Assembly: GCF_026262505.1 (NCBI RefSeq)
Contig: NC_067205.1
Location: forward strand, 12,710,001 to 12,774,000
DNA from: Trichomonas vaginalis G3
Taxonomy: Eukaryota; Parabasalia; Trichomonadida; Trichomonadidae
Direction of reading: 5' to 3'
DNA: 64,000 nt
Positions within the stretch are counted from its first letter, which is position 1; each line of letters begins with the position of its first letter. The notes beneath the pieces are model-generated. The model was not told the DNA's origin. It saw only the letters and a program-made list of their open reading frames with translations, and made no database searches. This document shows, one piece after another, positions 1 to 10,451 of the stretch. A program made the position numbers and the translations under genes.

Positions 1-79
1 ATCAGGAAGCGGTAATTGTTACATTCATCAAGCAATATTTTCATACTATTATGTATTTCTGCTAGCAGAAAGGAATTAC

Positions 80-483
80 GTGAAGTATGTATATTTTATA
101 ATAACAGTTCCACAGAAAATGGTGGATCATTCTATATATCAATCTGAATGCGTCCTAGTTCATATTTGTATATTACTTTCATCAAGCACTAGTTATGGAT
201 GCGGATATTACATTGAATCAGTTCAAGATAGTACCGATAAAAGATATGCAATTGAATGTTCAGTTTCGAAATGCAGAGGAGAGTGGTTTTCTTTTTATCA
301 TTCGCATGGAGATATCCAAGTAAGCAATATGAATACATCTTACCATCATGACATTACTTCTTATGCTGCATATTCAATTGGCAATCCAACAGATACATGA
401 ATAATGAATTTCACAACAGCATCAAATACATCATCCTCTGATCAAGGTGGAATGTTCATTTATGGTTTCAATAGTGAAAATAT
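80..483 (+). pseudogene. beta-helix surface-type protein, decayed fragment
   Basis: The frame from 80 to 400 and, after a TGA at 398-400, on to about 483 encodes a peptide closely resembling the middle of the beta-helix gene at 62576-63195. Shared blocks include VLVHICI, SSSTSYG, GYYIES and ISNMNTS/VSNMNTS. The family has short turns of hydrophobic and Asn/Ser residues, suggesting a right-handed parallel beta-helix. No convincing start lies inside the window and the frame is interrupted, so it is a relic or a clipped gene end. The family link comes from comparison within this window; the fold is inferred. Confidence 0.6.
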
Positions 484-1473
484 TTAAAAAATGAATATAA
501 TATATAAAATGAGTCTTCTGAGATCAGACTAATTACCTGGTAACTGATATTATGTTTAGTAGCTTCTGCAAAACTGAATATTAGCATTTCAATATAGGGA
601 TTAATTTGCTTATTTGATGAACAATTCAACATTGAATATATTTCTTAAAATAATGGCAAGTGTTCATTAAAAAAAATTAGTCATGTTTGTTAGGATATAC
701 AAATTATAATGAGCATTATCACTGAGGTTTCTGGGAATATACCTCATAAACTAGAAAAATTGGGAAATTGTATCAAACAAAAATCAAAAATTAGTATTCA
801 TCCTTCATGGTATTGTGATCTCTTTTGATAGTCATCACCTCAGGACATTGTATTAGGTGTAATGTGTCACTTATGCACAATATATTTGGAATAACTTTGT
901 AGACATATTTATTATGAAAACCAATAAGGGCGCAATTCCAACTTTCTGAGATAACAGGCACAAAACTTATGCGCTTTACCTATCTGATTTAATATGACTT
1001 GCAACAATATTCTGGTATTAAATAGGAATGGAAAAAATTTGGTTTAATTTACTGTGAAATCCTCTTCACAGTTAGAAATTGTCAAAAAATTGAGAAAATG
1101 TCAAAAAGTGGTAAATGCACCATTTAGGGCTAACATGAGGGAGATTTTATATGTTCACTATTCCAAGACACTTCGAACTTTTCAATATAAATGTAAAAGT
1201 TTTCATTCATCAAAAGCACATCTCAATAAGGTCGCAAAAAAAATGCGGAAATTAAAACCAACAGTTTGAGTACTTTCTGAGAGTCTGTTCGTCAGAAAGT
1301 ATACATTTGTAAACTTTCTGACACTAAAAAATTTTTGTCCTTTCAAAGTTTTTGATATTGTCAAAAAGTATACATCGGCGCTCTCAATTTTCCTCTCAAA
1401 CGGCGGTTTTTTAAAAACGCTTATAGATAATAATAATAAAAAAATATAAACTCACTTTTATTTTTTATTTTTT
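484..1473. other. intergenic, with short inverted repeats
   Basis: No gene is supported here. A 71-codon frame at 1054-1269 starts at GTG and matches no family I know. Between 1272 and 1376 the words ACTTTCTGA and TCAGAAAGT alternate in opposite orientations (1272-1280, 1292-1300, 1313-1321), next to AGTATACAT words. This could be the eroded end of a small DNA transposon, but no partner end was found. Confidence 0.4.
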
Positions 1474-2916
1474 TTATAACTCAGTTTCTTCTTTAACACC
1501 CATGTTGAAATCTTCCTTTAACTCCTTCTCAGCGCGATTCTTATCACGGTTCTCGCGGAGTTTATCTCTTGCCTCCTTCGATGCAACGTTTAGAGCGAAA
1601 ACTTCCTGTTTCATGAAGTACGGATTGTTGTCGCAGTTGTAAGGGAATTCAAAGTCCTGGATTGATGGCTGCGGTGGCAATTCCGAAGTAGAGAAGATGA
1701 AGTTTCTATCTGTTTCACCATCATCTTCTGTACTTGATGTACTTGACGTTGCAGAACTCGAGTAGAAGTCAGCATCTGTCTTTTCTTCGGCCGATTTATG
1801 TCTCAGTTTGTGGAGTTCTTCTTCAGCCCTCTTTTCTCCCCGGTAGCGCTTCATCGCTGCTGCCTCGTCATCTCTGAGGACAAGGAAGTTCTCTCTGAGC
1901 TTCTTCTCGGCGTAAGAAAGGTCATCTGTAACTAAAAAGTTGTCAAAAATCGTTCCTGGCTTCGCCTGGAAGACTTCTAAGCCCATGAAGCCCATATCTT
2001 CGAATACGGCGAAGTTTGGATCATCTATGAACTCTGGATTGAGAATCTGTTTAGGAATCCAGTCACCTTTGTAATTTGGATTTGGAATCATCTTCGGTTT
2101 CCATACTCCAAGGAAATCTGGGTTCTTTATCATCGGGCGAACCCATTTTCCTTTAATAGATTCGCGCCAATCCGATGGTTGTCGAGCATCTGGATCTGGA
2201 ATTGTTGGACGCTCATCCCAATCGGCTGGTTTCTTGTCATTAGGATCTGGAATCTCCTCACGATCATCCCAATCCTCTGGTTTGAGGTCTGTTGGGTCGG
2301 GGATGTATTTCGGACCTCCGATTTCGAAATCTGTATTGATATTCTCACCATGGAGTACTGGCTCGCCATCTATGCGGACTTCGTATGTCTTGTTCGCAAA
2401 GATAATCAATGTATAAGAGTGTGTTAACTCATCATGTGGAACATCAATGTATTTGTGAACATCATAAGATGTTTCGTTTCTGGTAATGAATAAGTATAAC
2501 TTATGCTGCTTCTTTTCGCATACATCTGGACCGAACATGATTTGATATGGTGTTGTTGGATTGAATTTCAATGGTTTTTCATTTTTACCAAGTAATTTGA
2601 TGTAAGCACCTGAGCACTCATATCCGCCTTCAAATTTAACTGTATATTGAACAACAAACGTTTTTCCGGATGTATTAAATGGTTTTTTGAATTTACTTGT
2701 GATTTGATAATAACCACTTTCTGATACTGTTTGAAGACCACGTTGGATTTCGGCATTTGCATAATAGTTACCTGCTGTTAATTGAAATTGGCCCATAATA
2801 CCATCACCTTTTGAAGGACGATGCTTACTATAGACCCATCTCTGCTCCCAGTCATCATCTAATTCATCTTCAAAATAAACTGTAGAAAGTGAACCGTAGA
2901 CCAGGAAAAGAAACAT
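1474..2916 (-). CDS. calreticulin/calnexin-family ER chaperone
   Basis: 480 residues. Lectin-type chaperone that binds monoglucosylated glycoproteins and calcium in the endoplasmic reticulum. A short hydrophobic N-terminus (about 1-12) is followed by the family opening YFEDELDDDWEQRW. The globular N-domain includes the Cys pair region (YECSGAYIKLLG) and the IMFGPDVC motif. The proline-rich P-domain (about 205-300) has three type-1 repeats of the form IPDP...KPxDW and three type-2 repeats of the form NPxxxGxWxPK. After it come the returning N-domain strand (GTIFDNFLVTDD) and a charged, serine-rich C-tail. No transmembrane helix is visible, so calreticulin is more likely than calnexin. The C-terminus reads ETEL rather than KDEL. 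It is divergent from the Rab gene across a 554-bp spacer. Confidence 0.93.
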   Translation of the reverse strand: MFLFLVYGSLSTVYFEDELDDDWEQRWVYSKHRPSKGDGIMGQFQLTAGNYYANAEIQRGLQTVSESGYYQITSKFKKPFNTSGKTFVVQYTVKFEGGYECSGAYIKLLGKNEKPLKFNPTTPYQIMFGPDVCEKKQHKLYLFITRNETSYDVHKYIDVPHDELTHSYTLIIFANKTYEVRIDGEPVLHGENINTDFEIGGPKYIPDPTDLKPEDWDDREEIPDPNDKKPADWDERPTIPDPDARQPSDWRESIKGKWVRPMIKNPDFLGVWKPKMIPNPNYKGDWIPKQILNPEFIDDPNFAVFEDMGFMGLEVFQAKPGTIFDNFLVTDDLSYAEKKLRENFLVLRDDEAAAMKRYRGEKRAEEELHKLRHKSAEEKTDADFYSSSATSSTSSTEDDGETDRNFIFSTSELPPQPSIQDFEFPYNCDNNPYFMKQEVFALNVASKEARDKLRENRDKNRAEKELKEDFNMGVKEETEL

Positions 2917-3470
2917 CTTTATTTGGTTACGACGATTATTTTTTTGTTCAAATCACTTGATATGTAACTATTTCTTACATTTTCGAATCAAATATGACAT
3001 ATGTAAGGACTAAAACAAACAAAAATCTTATCAATTTTGAAATATGTTATATTTTTCATGTGATTCAAATATCTTCTACTCCAAAACATTATTTTTCAAT
3101 GTAATTTATTGTACTCTTATATAGTAAAATGCATTTATAGGATATATAAGTTAGTTCAGGCGAACATACTGAATAATATTTCATAAAAATTGATATTCAG
3201 AATGATTTTAATGGTTTTTCTATGAATGATCATATGCATATATAGACTATTATGTTTTCTCGTTTAAGTCATTGCATTCAATGGTTCTAATATTGAATAC
3301 ATTAAAATGAATATCGTTAGATCTGAATTGATCACTAAAAATAATGATCATTGATTGTTGAAACCGAATGTCTATAAGAATATATACATATACTCTTATA
3401 TTGTTTAATGATTATGCATGGAAATTGAACTCTCGTTTATCAGTAGAAAAAAAAAACTTTACGATTAAAT
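2917..3470. other. divergent intergenic region, calreticulin/Rab
   Basis: AT-rich spacer between two divergently transcribed genes, so it must hold both promoters. The Rab start follows an A-tract and TTTACGATTAAAT directly before the ATG. I see no RNA gene or repeat here. Confidence 0.4.
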
Positions 3471-4046
3471 ATGTCGACAAAGTGCAAAGTTGTTTTCCTC
3501 GGTTCGGCAGGTGTTGGAAAAACATCTCTCCTCAACAGATTGATGACAGATGAATTTTCTAATCAGTATAATACAACAATTGGCGTTGATTTCTTCACAA
3601 AACCAGTACAAGTTCAAGGAAGAACAGTAACTCTGCAAATTTGGGATACAGCAGGTCAAGAAAGATTCAAATCTCTTATGCCATCATATATTCGAGACTC
3701 TTCAGTTGCTGTTATCGTTTACGACGTCTCAGATGAGAAATCATTCGATGAGGCACAGGAATGGTATGAAACAGTAATGCACGAAAGAGGTAATGAAGCT
3801 AAATGCGTCCTTGTAGGTAATAAAATTGACTTAGAAAGAAGAGTTGACTTAAAACATGTTGATGATTTCGCAAAACCACGCCAAATGCAGACAATTGAAA
3901 CTTCCGCAAAAACTTCTTCTGGAGTAGCAAGATTATTCAAATTAATCAGCGAATTAGCTCCAGATGTTACAAAAATTCCTCAAGTTTACGTTCTTCCAAT
4001 AGAGCCAAAACCAATTGAACAAAATAGAGAAGGTTGCCAGTGCTAA
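3471..4046 (+). CDS. Rab6-like small GTPase
   Basis: 191 residues. Membrane-traffic GTPase, probably Golgi-linked by similarity to Rab6. G1 P-loop GSAGVGKTS (about 11-19), switch I with TTIGVDF, G3 WDTAGQERF, G4 GNKID and G5 ETSAK are all present and intact. The stretch SLMPSYIRDSSVAVIVYD after G3 is typical of the Rab6 group. The protein ends in CQC, a CXC signal for double geranylgeranylation. Length is normal for a Rab. The family assignment is firm; the Rab6 subgroup is inferred from the switch II to alpha-3 region. Confidence 0.95.
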   Translation: MSTKCKVVFLGSAGVGKTSLLNRLMTDEFSNQYNTTIGVDFFTKPVQVQGRTVTLQIWDTAGQERFKSLMPSYIRDSSVAVIVYDVSDEKSFDEAQEWYETVMHERGNEAKCVLVGNKIDLERRVDLKHVDDFAKPRQMQTIETSAKTSSGVARLFKLISELAPDVTKIPQVYVLPIEPKPIEQNREGCQC

Positions 4047-4836
4047 TGGTTTACAATTTCGATAATATTATTATCAATATTATTATATATATATACTTTC
4101 ATTTATTTAAATCATAACATAGTTATACCTACTTTATATGTATTAAAGCATTACATTATGTAAATACTTAAAAGTTCATGTTATATTTAATCGATTTATT
4201 TTTTCAACCGAAAAATTGAACGAAAAGCAATCCTTAACTTTATTTCTATGCAAAACTTGAGAATTAGATATCCATAACATAGGAAGAAGGAGAACAAATA
4301 ATAATATTGGGAAATATGTTCAAACTAGAAGGGTATCAACATCATATCATAATGAGATATTCTAATAGAATCACATAGTCAATGAGCCATTCTTAAATAT
4401 TGTGCTAAGCCTCCCAATACCGTTGAATTAATGAAAAAATGTAAAAGCCTTACATCGCATATATAGAAAGCCCTATCATTCTATATACAATTTTAATTAT
4501 AATGTAAAGAGAGCGAATACTCCTTCGAAAAAAGAAATCAATTTTGGAAGGTGGCCTGGTTTCAAAAGTCGTGACCGATACTGTATTATTTCTTGTTAGT
4601 ACTAGTCATTGCGAATAACAATCATTTGCGGCCAAAATGACCAACATTTTGATTTTGTTAGAAAAAGATGATTATTTGAGAGCCCAGACAGTTATATAAA
4701 TCGATATTAACTTTAACTGTCAATTTTAACCCATAAAAACTTTTGTTCAAAATTTAAATTGAATGATAGAAAATCAATATATCTAGAATATGATATAAAT
4801 CAATTTGATCCAATAATTTTCATTCTTGGTCAAATG
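4047..4836. other. intergenic, no gene seen
   Basis: About 790 bp of AT-rich DNA between the Rab stop and the left target duplication of the DDE transposon. It has an AT dinucleotide run near 4070-4100. No coding frame or repeat can be supported. Confidence 0.4.
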
Positions 4837-4851
4837 AGTGTCAATTTCTCC
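4837..4851 (+). repeat. 15-bp flanking direct repeat (left), putative target duplication
   Basis: AGTGTCAATTTCTCC lies directly before the left terminus TGTTATAGACCG and again directly after the right terminus at 9111-9125. Exact repetition at both outer edges of a perfect inverted-repeat element points to a target-site duplication. It is long for a DDE transposon. Confidence 0.7.
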
Positions 4852-5431
4852 TGTTATAGACCGAAAATAGATTTTTTCGGTTTTCTCTTCAAATAATTGA
4901 AAGAATGATACTATTGTAGGTTTATTATATTATATAGCATATAATCATGCTATAGCCGAAAATTATAAGTTTTGAGAAGATTGAATATAACACAAATAAA
5001 TTTGAATGTAAGTTAAATTGCTTGTTGTTTTTAATAGCTATTTAATGAGAAATCCAATATTGCAAAATTCAAATTGAATGATTGAAAGAACAGAAAAAGT
5101 CATTCTTTTCAATTTCGAATATGTTTCATTGTATTTATAATTATATGGCAAATAAGATATTTAAACTTGATTTTTGAAGGAAAATTCACAAAATTGAATA
5201 AATTCAAATAATTTTTATTCAAAAATAAACTAGTTATTTGAGTTTAATACTAATTATCAATTAAAACTACAAAGTTTGTAATTTAAAATATTTTGTGAGA
5301 TCAGATTGAATTAATTCAAGGTTCTTTTCAATTAATATTAATGACCATATTACGCATTTTCGAACATTCTAAACCAAATATATAAAAATGGGAGACGAAT
5401 GTTAAATTTGCTAGACATGGGGGAGTTGTTT
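4852..5431 (+). repeat. left terminal inverted repeat of the DDE transposon
   Basis: 580 bp, collinear in inverted orientation with 8531-9110 without a net indel. It begins TGTTATAGACCGAAAATAG and contains no gene. Confidence 0.88.
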
Positions 5432-6541
5432 ACCGAGTTTTAGCTCTTATCTCTAACAAAAAATTAATTTTTAAAAAAATGACCGAATACGTTTCACAGC
5501 GAGAAAAAAATAAAAGGCAAGATAGAATTTTCTAGACATAAAGAAGTTGTTTACCGAGTTTTAGCTCTTATCTCTAACAAAAAATTAATTTTTAAAAAAA
5601 TGACCGAATACGTTTCACAGCGAGAAAAAAATAAAAGGCAAGATAGAATTTTCTAGACATAAAGAAGTTGTTTACCGAGTTTTAGCTCTTATCTCTAACA
5701 AAAAATTAATTTTTAAAAAAATGACCGAATACGTTTCACAGCGAGAAAAAAATAAAAGGCAAGATAGAATTTTCTAGACATAAAGAAGTTGTTTACCGAG
5801 TTTTAGCTCTTATCTCTAACAAAAATTAATTTTTAAAAAAATGACCGAATACGTTTCACAGCGAGAAAAAAATAAAAGGCAAGATAGAATTTTCTAGACA
5901 TAAAGAAGTTGTTTACCGAGTTTTAGCTCTTATCTCTAACAAAAAATTAATTTTTAAAAAAATGACCGAATACGTTTCACAGCGAGAAAAAAATAAAAGG
6001 CAAGATAGAATTTTCTAGACATAAAGAAGTTGTTTACCGAGTTTTAGCTCTTATCTCTAACAAAAATTAATTTTTAAAAAAATGACCGAATACGTTTCAC
6101 AGCGAGAAAAAAATAAAAGGCAAGATAGAATTTTCTAGACATAAAGAAGTTGTTTACCGAGTTTTAGCTCTTATCTCTAACAAAAAATTAATTTTTAAAA
6201 AAATGACCGAATACGTTTCACAGCGAGAAAAAAATAAAAGGCAAGATAGAATTTTCTAGACATAAAGAAGTTGTTTACGCGAGTTTTAGCTCTTATCTCT
6301 AACAAAAAATTAATTTTTAAAAAAATGACCGAATACGTTTCACAGCGAGAAAAAAATAAAAGGCAAGATAGAATTTTCTAGACATAAAGAAGTTGTTACC
6401 GAGTTTTAGCTCTTATCTCTAACAAAAAATTAATTTTTAAAAAATGACCGAATACGTTTCACAGCGAGAAAAAAATAAAAGGCAAGATAGAATTTTCTAG
6501 ACATAAAGAAGTTGTCTACCAAGTGTCAGCTGTTACTTCTT
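5431..6541 (+). repeat. tandem array, 121-bp unit, about nine copies plus a degenerate one
   Basis: The word GTTTTAGCTC recurs near 5437, 5558, 5679, 5800, 5920, 6041, 6161, 6282 and 6402, a period of about 121 bp. The last unit decays into TACCAAGTGTCAGCTG near 6515-6535. Copies are almost identical apart from one-base changes in A runs and single gains or losses (for example near 6279 and 6397), suggesting recent amplification or conversion. The same unit, inverted, makes the array at 8083-8531. Confidence 0.92.
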
Positions 6542-6928
6542 CTCAATACTGATAAAATAAAAATCTTTATTATTTATTTAACCTTTATTGTTTCATTAAA
6601 CTTCATTTATTTTATATTATAGTTTTATTCTTTTAGCTACTTGTAAAATAATCTAATTTTATATCATCATTTTACCGGATTATTCTTCAGTACATCGATT
6701 GTGTATCTAAAATAATATCATTATCCTTATTCTGTTTTTTCCAAAATTCTTTTAACTATCTTTTTTGGTTAGATTACTTTATACTTTTTACTTTTATTTT
6801 TTAATTTCAAAAAAAATCTGGTGATTGTTCTATTCTGTTACAATGTGCATTATCATATTCTAATGAATTATTCATTACATACATTTAAAAAACTTGTTAA
6901 AAATGAAATTAAAAAATTATGTTTATTA

Positions 6929-7907
6929 TTACGCTGTGAATGTGTCAACAGCGGTCATGCCTGTATCTGTATCCCATATTTGCCACAACCTTTCTGTATC
7001 TGCATTTGTGTATTTCGGTTTCAGCTGATACATTTGATTTGGCGTGTAATTTGTTCCAGTTAATGGATTAATTGGGAGATCTTCATCATGCGGTGTGTTA
7101 TTATTGTACTCCCAAATAAAGGCAGGAATAGCCTGAATGCTTTGGCAGCGCTCCAATGTCGGCCAGAATCTCTCAATCTTCCCATTTTGGTAGGGGAGAA
7201 TGAGAGTCTGTATGCCGCCATTGGACGCCCCAAAGATCAAGTAGATCTTGAAAGGCGCCCCTATTTTCTGAACCGTTGTCGGTCCAGAAACAATAAGGGG
7301 CGCCAAATTCAATGAAGGCGGAAGCCGCAACGTTCGCTGTCGTCGCTGCCAGCATATCTGGTATTTGTATACACGCTAGGACTTTGCGGCTAAAATCGTC
7401 GATTATGCCATAAATATACTGGCCACGAACACCCCTAAAATAATGAACATCTGCGTGCCAGATAAGATTGGGTGAAAGCGCCCAATATCTTACTGCTGTT
7501 TCTGGCCCGGCATGCTCTAATCGCGTCTTGGTGAAATGATTTTCTTTGAAGTATCTGCATACTTCTCTATAAGATACATCAATTTGTTGTAATTTCAAAC
7601 GTTTCCATTGTTTTGTTTGACCACAGGGAAAGGCCCAGTGGTCATGTATCACAGCAAGAGCTTTGATTTGGTCGTAGGGATTGACCCTACGACCTTTCTT
7701 GCCTTTAGGCAATGGGATATTCTGTAAGCTAAATTAATTTTGTAAAAAAGATTTTGAAACATCTAAATATTTGAAATCATTTGATTGAAGGGTTGGGGCG
7801 ATGGGAACATGGGTGCAAGCTTCTTCCCATGTCATTTTACCTTCTTCAATCTGATTGGAAATACCAATTAGGTAAATTCGATCGACATACCCTTTGTAAG
7901 GATTCAT
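6929..7907 (-). pseudogene. broken DDE (rve-like) transposase
   Basis: Reads right to left. ATG at 7907 (MNPYKGYVDRIYLIG) is followed by an in-frame TAA at 7734-7736. The frame continues through a basic region and a helix-turn-helix-like stretch into the catalytic core. Catalytic residues are visible: D in WHADVHYF, D in FWTDNGSEN, and E in NGKIERFW. The E lies in a different frame, reached by a one-base shift near 7190 within a C-run. The order D-D-E and the GxxxExxxxW-like ending fit the integrase/IS3-type superfamily. One stop and one frameshift make it a pseudogene. The eukaryotic superfamily name cannot be fixed from sequence alone. Confidence 0.8.
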
Positions 7908-8082
7908 TCTAATGAAGTACGTTAACAATCAAAATATTCTATAAGTGTCTAGTATGGAATTCAAAAGAATAAAGAAAATGGTAACGTAAATAAACGTATT
8001 ATGAAATAATTTATAATTAAAATGAAAAATAGAAAAAATAATAAGTAAAGTGACTGGAAATGAAAATGAAAATCAGTGTACA

Positions 8083-8531
8083 TTTTTATTTTTTTCTCGC
8101 TGTGAAACGTATTCGGTCATTTTTTTAAAAATTAATTTTTTGTTAGAGATAAGAGCTAAAACTCGGTAAACAACTTCTTTATGTCTAGAAAATTCTATCT
8201 TGCCTTTTATTTTTTTCTCGCTGTGAAACGTATTCGGTCATTTTTTTAAAAATTAATTTTTTGTTAGAGATAAGAGCTAAAACTCGGTAAACAACTTCTT
8301 TATGTCTAGAAAATTCTATCTTGCCTTTTATTTTTTTCTCGCTGTGAAACGTATTCGGTCATTTTTTTAAAAATTAATTTTTTGTTAGAGATAAGAGCTA
8401 AAACTCGGTAAACAACTTCTTTATGTCTAGAAAATTCTATCTTGCCTTTTATTTTTTTCTCGCTGTGAAACGTATTCGGTCATTTTTTTAAAAATTAATT
8501 TTTTGTTAGAGATAAGAGCTAAAACTCGGTA
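8083..8531 (-). repeat. tandem array, 121-bp unit, four copies, inverted
   Basis: Inverted counterpart of the array at 5431-6541, with unit anchors near 8143, 8264, 8385 and 8507. The outermost unit carries the same variant (CATGGGGGAG, seen here as CTCCCCCATG) as the outermost left unit. Inner copy numbers differ, nine against four. Confidence 0.9.
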
Positions 8532-9110
8532 AACAACTCCCCCATGTCTAGCAAATTTAACATTCGTCTCCCATTTTTATATATTTGGTTTAGAATGTTC
8601 GAAAATGCGTAATATGGTCATTAATATTAATTGAAAAGAACCTTGAATTAATTCAATCTGATCTCACAAAATATTTTAAATTACAAACTTTGTAGTTTTA
8701 ATTGATAATTAGTATTAAACTCAAATAACTAGTTTATTTTTGAATAAAAATTATTTGAATTTATTCAATTTTGTGAATTTTCCTTCAAAAATCAAGTTTA
8801 AATATCTTATTTGCCATATAATTATAAATACAATGAAACATATTCGAAATTGAAAAGAATGACTTTTTCTGTTCTTTCAATCATTCAATTTGAATTTTGC
8901 AATATTGGATTTCTCATTAAATAGCTATTAAAAACAACAAGCAATTTAACTTACATTCAAATTTATTTGTGTTATATTCAATCTTCTCAAAACTTATAAT
9001 TTTCGGCTATAGCATGATTATATGCTATATAATATAATAAACCTACAATAGTATCATTCTTTCAATTATTTGAAGAGAAAACCGAAAAAATCTATTTTCG
9101 GTCTATAACA
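8531..9110 (-). repeat. right terminal inverted repeat of the DDE transposon
   Basis: 580 bp, inverted copy of 4852-5431, ending CGGTCTATAACA at 9110. Confidence 0.88.
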
Positions 9111-9125
9111 AGTGTCAATTTCTCC
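9111..9125 (+). repeat. 15-bp flanking direct repeat (right)
   Basis: Exact copy of 4837-4851, directly outside the right terminus of the DDE transposon. Confidence 0.7.
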
Positions 9126-9360
9126 CAAGTGTCCTACCCCCTGTAAAATCATGTGTGTACTAATCTTCCATCAAAAAATTTTAAGATTGTTCGAATATAA
9201 ATTTATTGTGCATATCGTATCTCTTTCAAAATTTGTGAGTTTTTACAATTTCCAAAATCGGTCGAATATAAACCATTAGTTTTCGTCAATCGTTTTAAAT
9301 AGGAATAATTTAAATAAGATATAATTGTGAAGTTTACTATAAATTTTACTAAAAAAATTA

Positions 9361-9996
9361 ATGATCGATGACCCGACGCTAAACCATTTAATAAAGAAAG
9401 ACCCACTCATTGGACGCTTTTCATTGCAAGATCAGCGCGAATATTTACAGTTATACCAATATTTCCAATCATGTGACGAAAAAAATAAGCGAAATCATGG
9501 TATGGATACCTTCATAACGCACTTAATCAAAGTTCATCAATTTATTAATCAAAAGGACTGCTTCGATATTTATAGAGGTTTTGTTTGCGGCATAGAGTTC
9601 GGCAGAGGTTTCATAATTGTTAATACAAAACGCCTGAAAAGGCTCATGTGGCGTTCAAAATCATGTGTTAATGGATGCCTTCAGAAGTTAGGCTATCAAA
9701 TGAATAGAAAAGAACAAGATGTTTCAGGATTCTTCACAACCATTCTTCCAGGAGTTGAAGCTCAGCTCTGCAATAGCCGTCAATGGTGTGTAAGAAAGAG
9801 AACTAGCTCTTCACCTGTATGCTTTGTTTCATTCTTGCCCTCTATTTTGACTGATAGATACGGTTTTCCTCAGCCATGCGATTTGGATGACGAAGATTAC
9901 GAAGAAGAACCTGAGCCACCATCATATCAGGATCCATTCCCTTATCTCGATGTTAAGGCGCTGTTGAATAATCATAAATCTAATGTACTTGTTTAA
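9361..9996 (+). CDS. initiator-binding protein (IBP39-type) DNA-binding domain
   Basis: 211 residues. In Trichomonas vaginalis, IBP39 binds the initiator element that defines transcription start and works with RNA polymerase II. The initiator-binding domain occupies about residues 15-160, with its signature RGFVCGIEFG, VNTKRLKRLMWRSKSCVNG and CLQKLGY (recognition helix region), then FFTTILPG and RQWCVRKR. An acidic, proline-rich tail (DDEDYEEEPEPP, about 178-190) follows. T. vaginalis IBP39 is larger and has a C-terminal domain that contacts polymerase, which is lacking here. This may be a short paralogue acting as competitor or specialised factor. It is strong evidence that the host is a trichomonad. 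Confidence 0.85.
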   Translation: MIDDPTLNHLIKKDPLIGRFSLQDQREYLQLYQYFQSCDEKNKRNHGMDTFITHLIKVHQFINQKDCFDIYRGFVCGIEFGRGFIIVNTKRLKRLMWRSKSCVNGCLQKLGYQMNRKEQDVSGFFTTILPGVEAQLCNSRQWCVRKRTSSSPVCFVSFLPSILTDRYGFPQPCDLDDEDYEEEPEPPSYQDPFPYLDVKALLNNHKSNVLV

Positions 9997-10451
9997 TTAA
10001 AATACTCGAAATAATAAAATTTATTTTAATTTATGATAAAATCTTCATTTCCTTAGATTTAATATTTTTTTATTTTTTTGTTTTTCGGTTTTGATATGTT
10101 TTGAGTATCGGAAATTAGAAATTGTCTCTAGTCTAATCTATTTTAATAAGAGATATTAAACGTTAGTCTCAATTGATTTTTTCAACGTTGATTACAAAAC
10201 AAAATAAAGCTTCATGATCTTGAAATTGAAATGCCATGGATATGATAAAATTAATGATAACAGTTATCCACGTTAACACCCAAAAATTAAAAAATGGCAA
10301 AAATAATTTTAAGATTTCGATGGATTATTTAGCTTATTTCAAAGTCAAATGGTGTATATATCCTATAAAAACCAGAATTATATAGAAAAGAAATAAAATT
10401 ATTTATGAATTTTTTTTGTATGTATATAAAACAAAATATAAGATAGTTGTA
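9997..10451. other. convergent intergenic region, no gene seen
   Basis: 455 bp between the IBP39-type gene and the convergent transporter gene. T-rich and A-rich tracts occur just after each stop. No coding potential or repeats. Confidence 0.4.

Larger units (their letters stand above)
4852..9110. mobile_element. DDE (rve/IS3-like) DNA transposon with long TIRs
   Basis: A 4259-bp element opening TGTTATAGACCG and closing with its complement. The ends are inverted repeats that stay collinear for 580 bp (4852-5431 against 8531-9110) and then run on into tandem arrays of a 121-bp unit, also inverted. The centre carries one transposase gene on the minus strand, broken by a stop and a frameshift, so this copy is probably immobile. 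Spacers 6542-6928 and 7908-8082 hold nothing recognisable. The transposase is of the retroviral-integrase/IS3-like kind rather than Mutator or mariner. Confidence 0.85.

Noticed and set aside
1054-1269. 71-codon open frame on plus
   Set aside because: Starts with GTG, has no family resemblance and lies in decayed AT-rich sequence; no support for a gene.
6821-7315. Plus-strand frames over the transposase
   Set aside because: They mirror the minus-strand transposase, whose catalytic motifs are clear.
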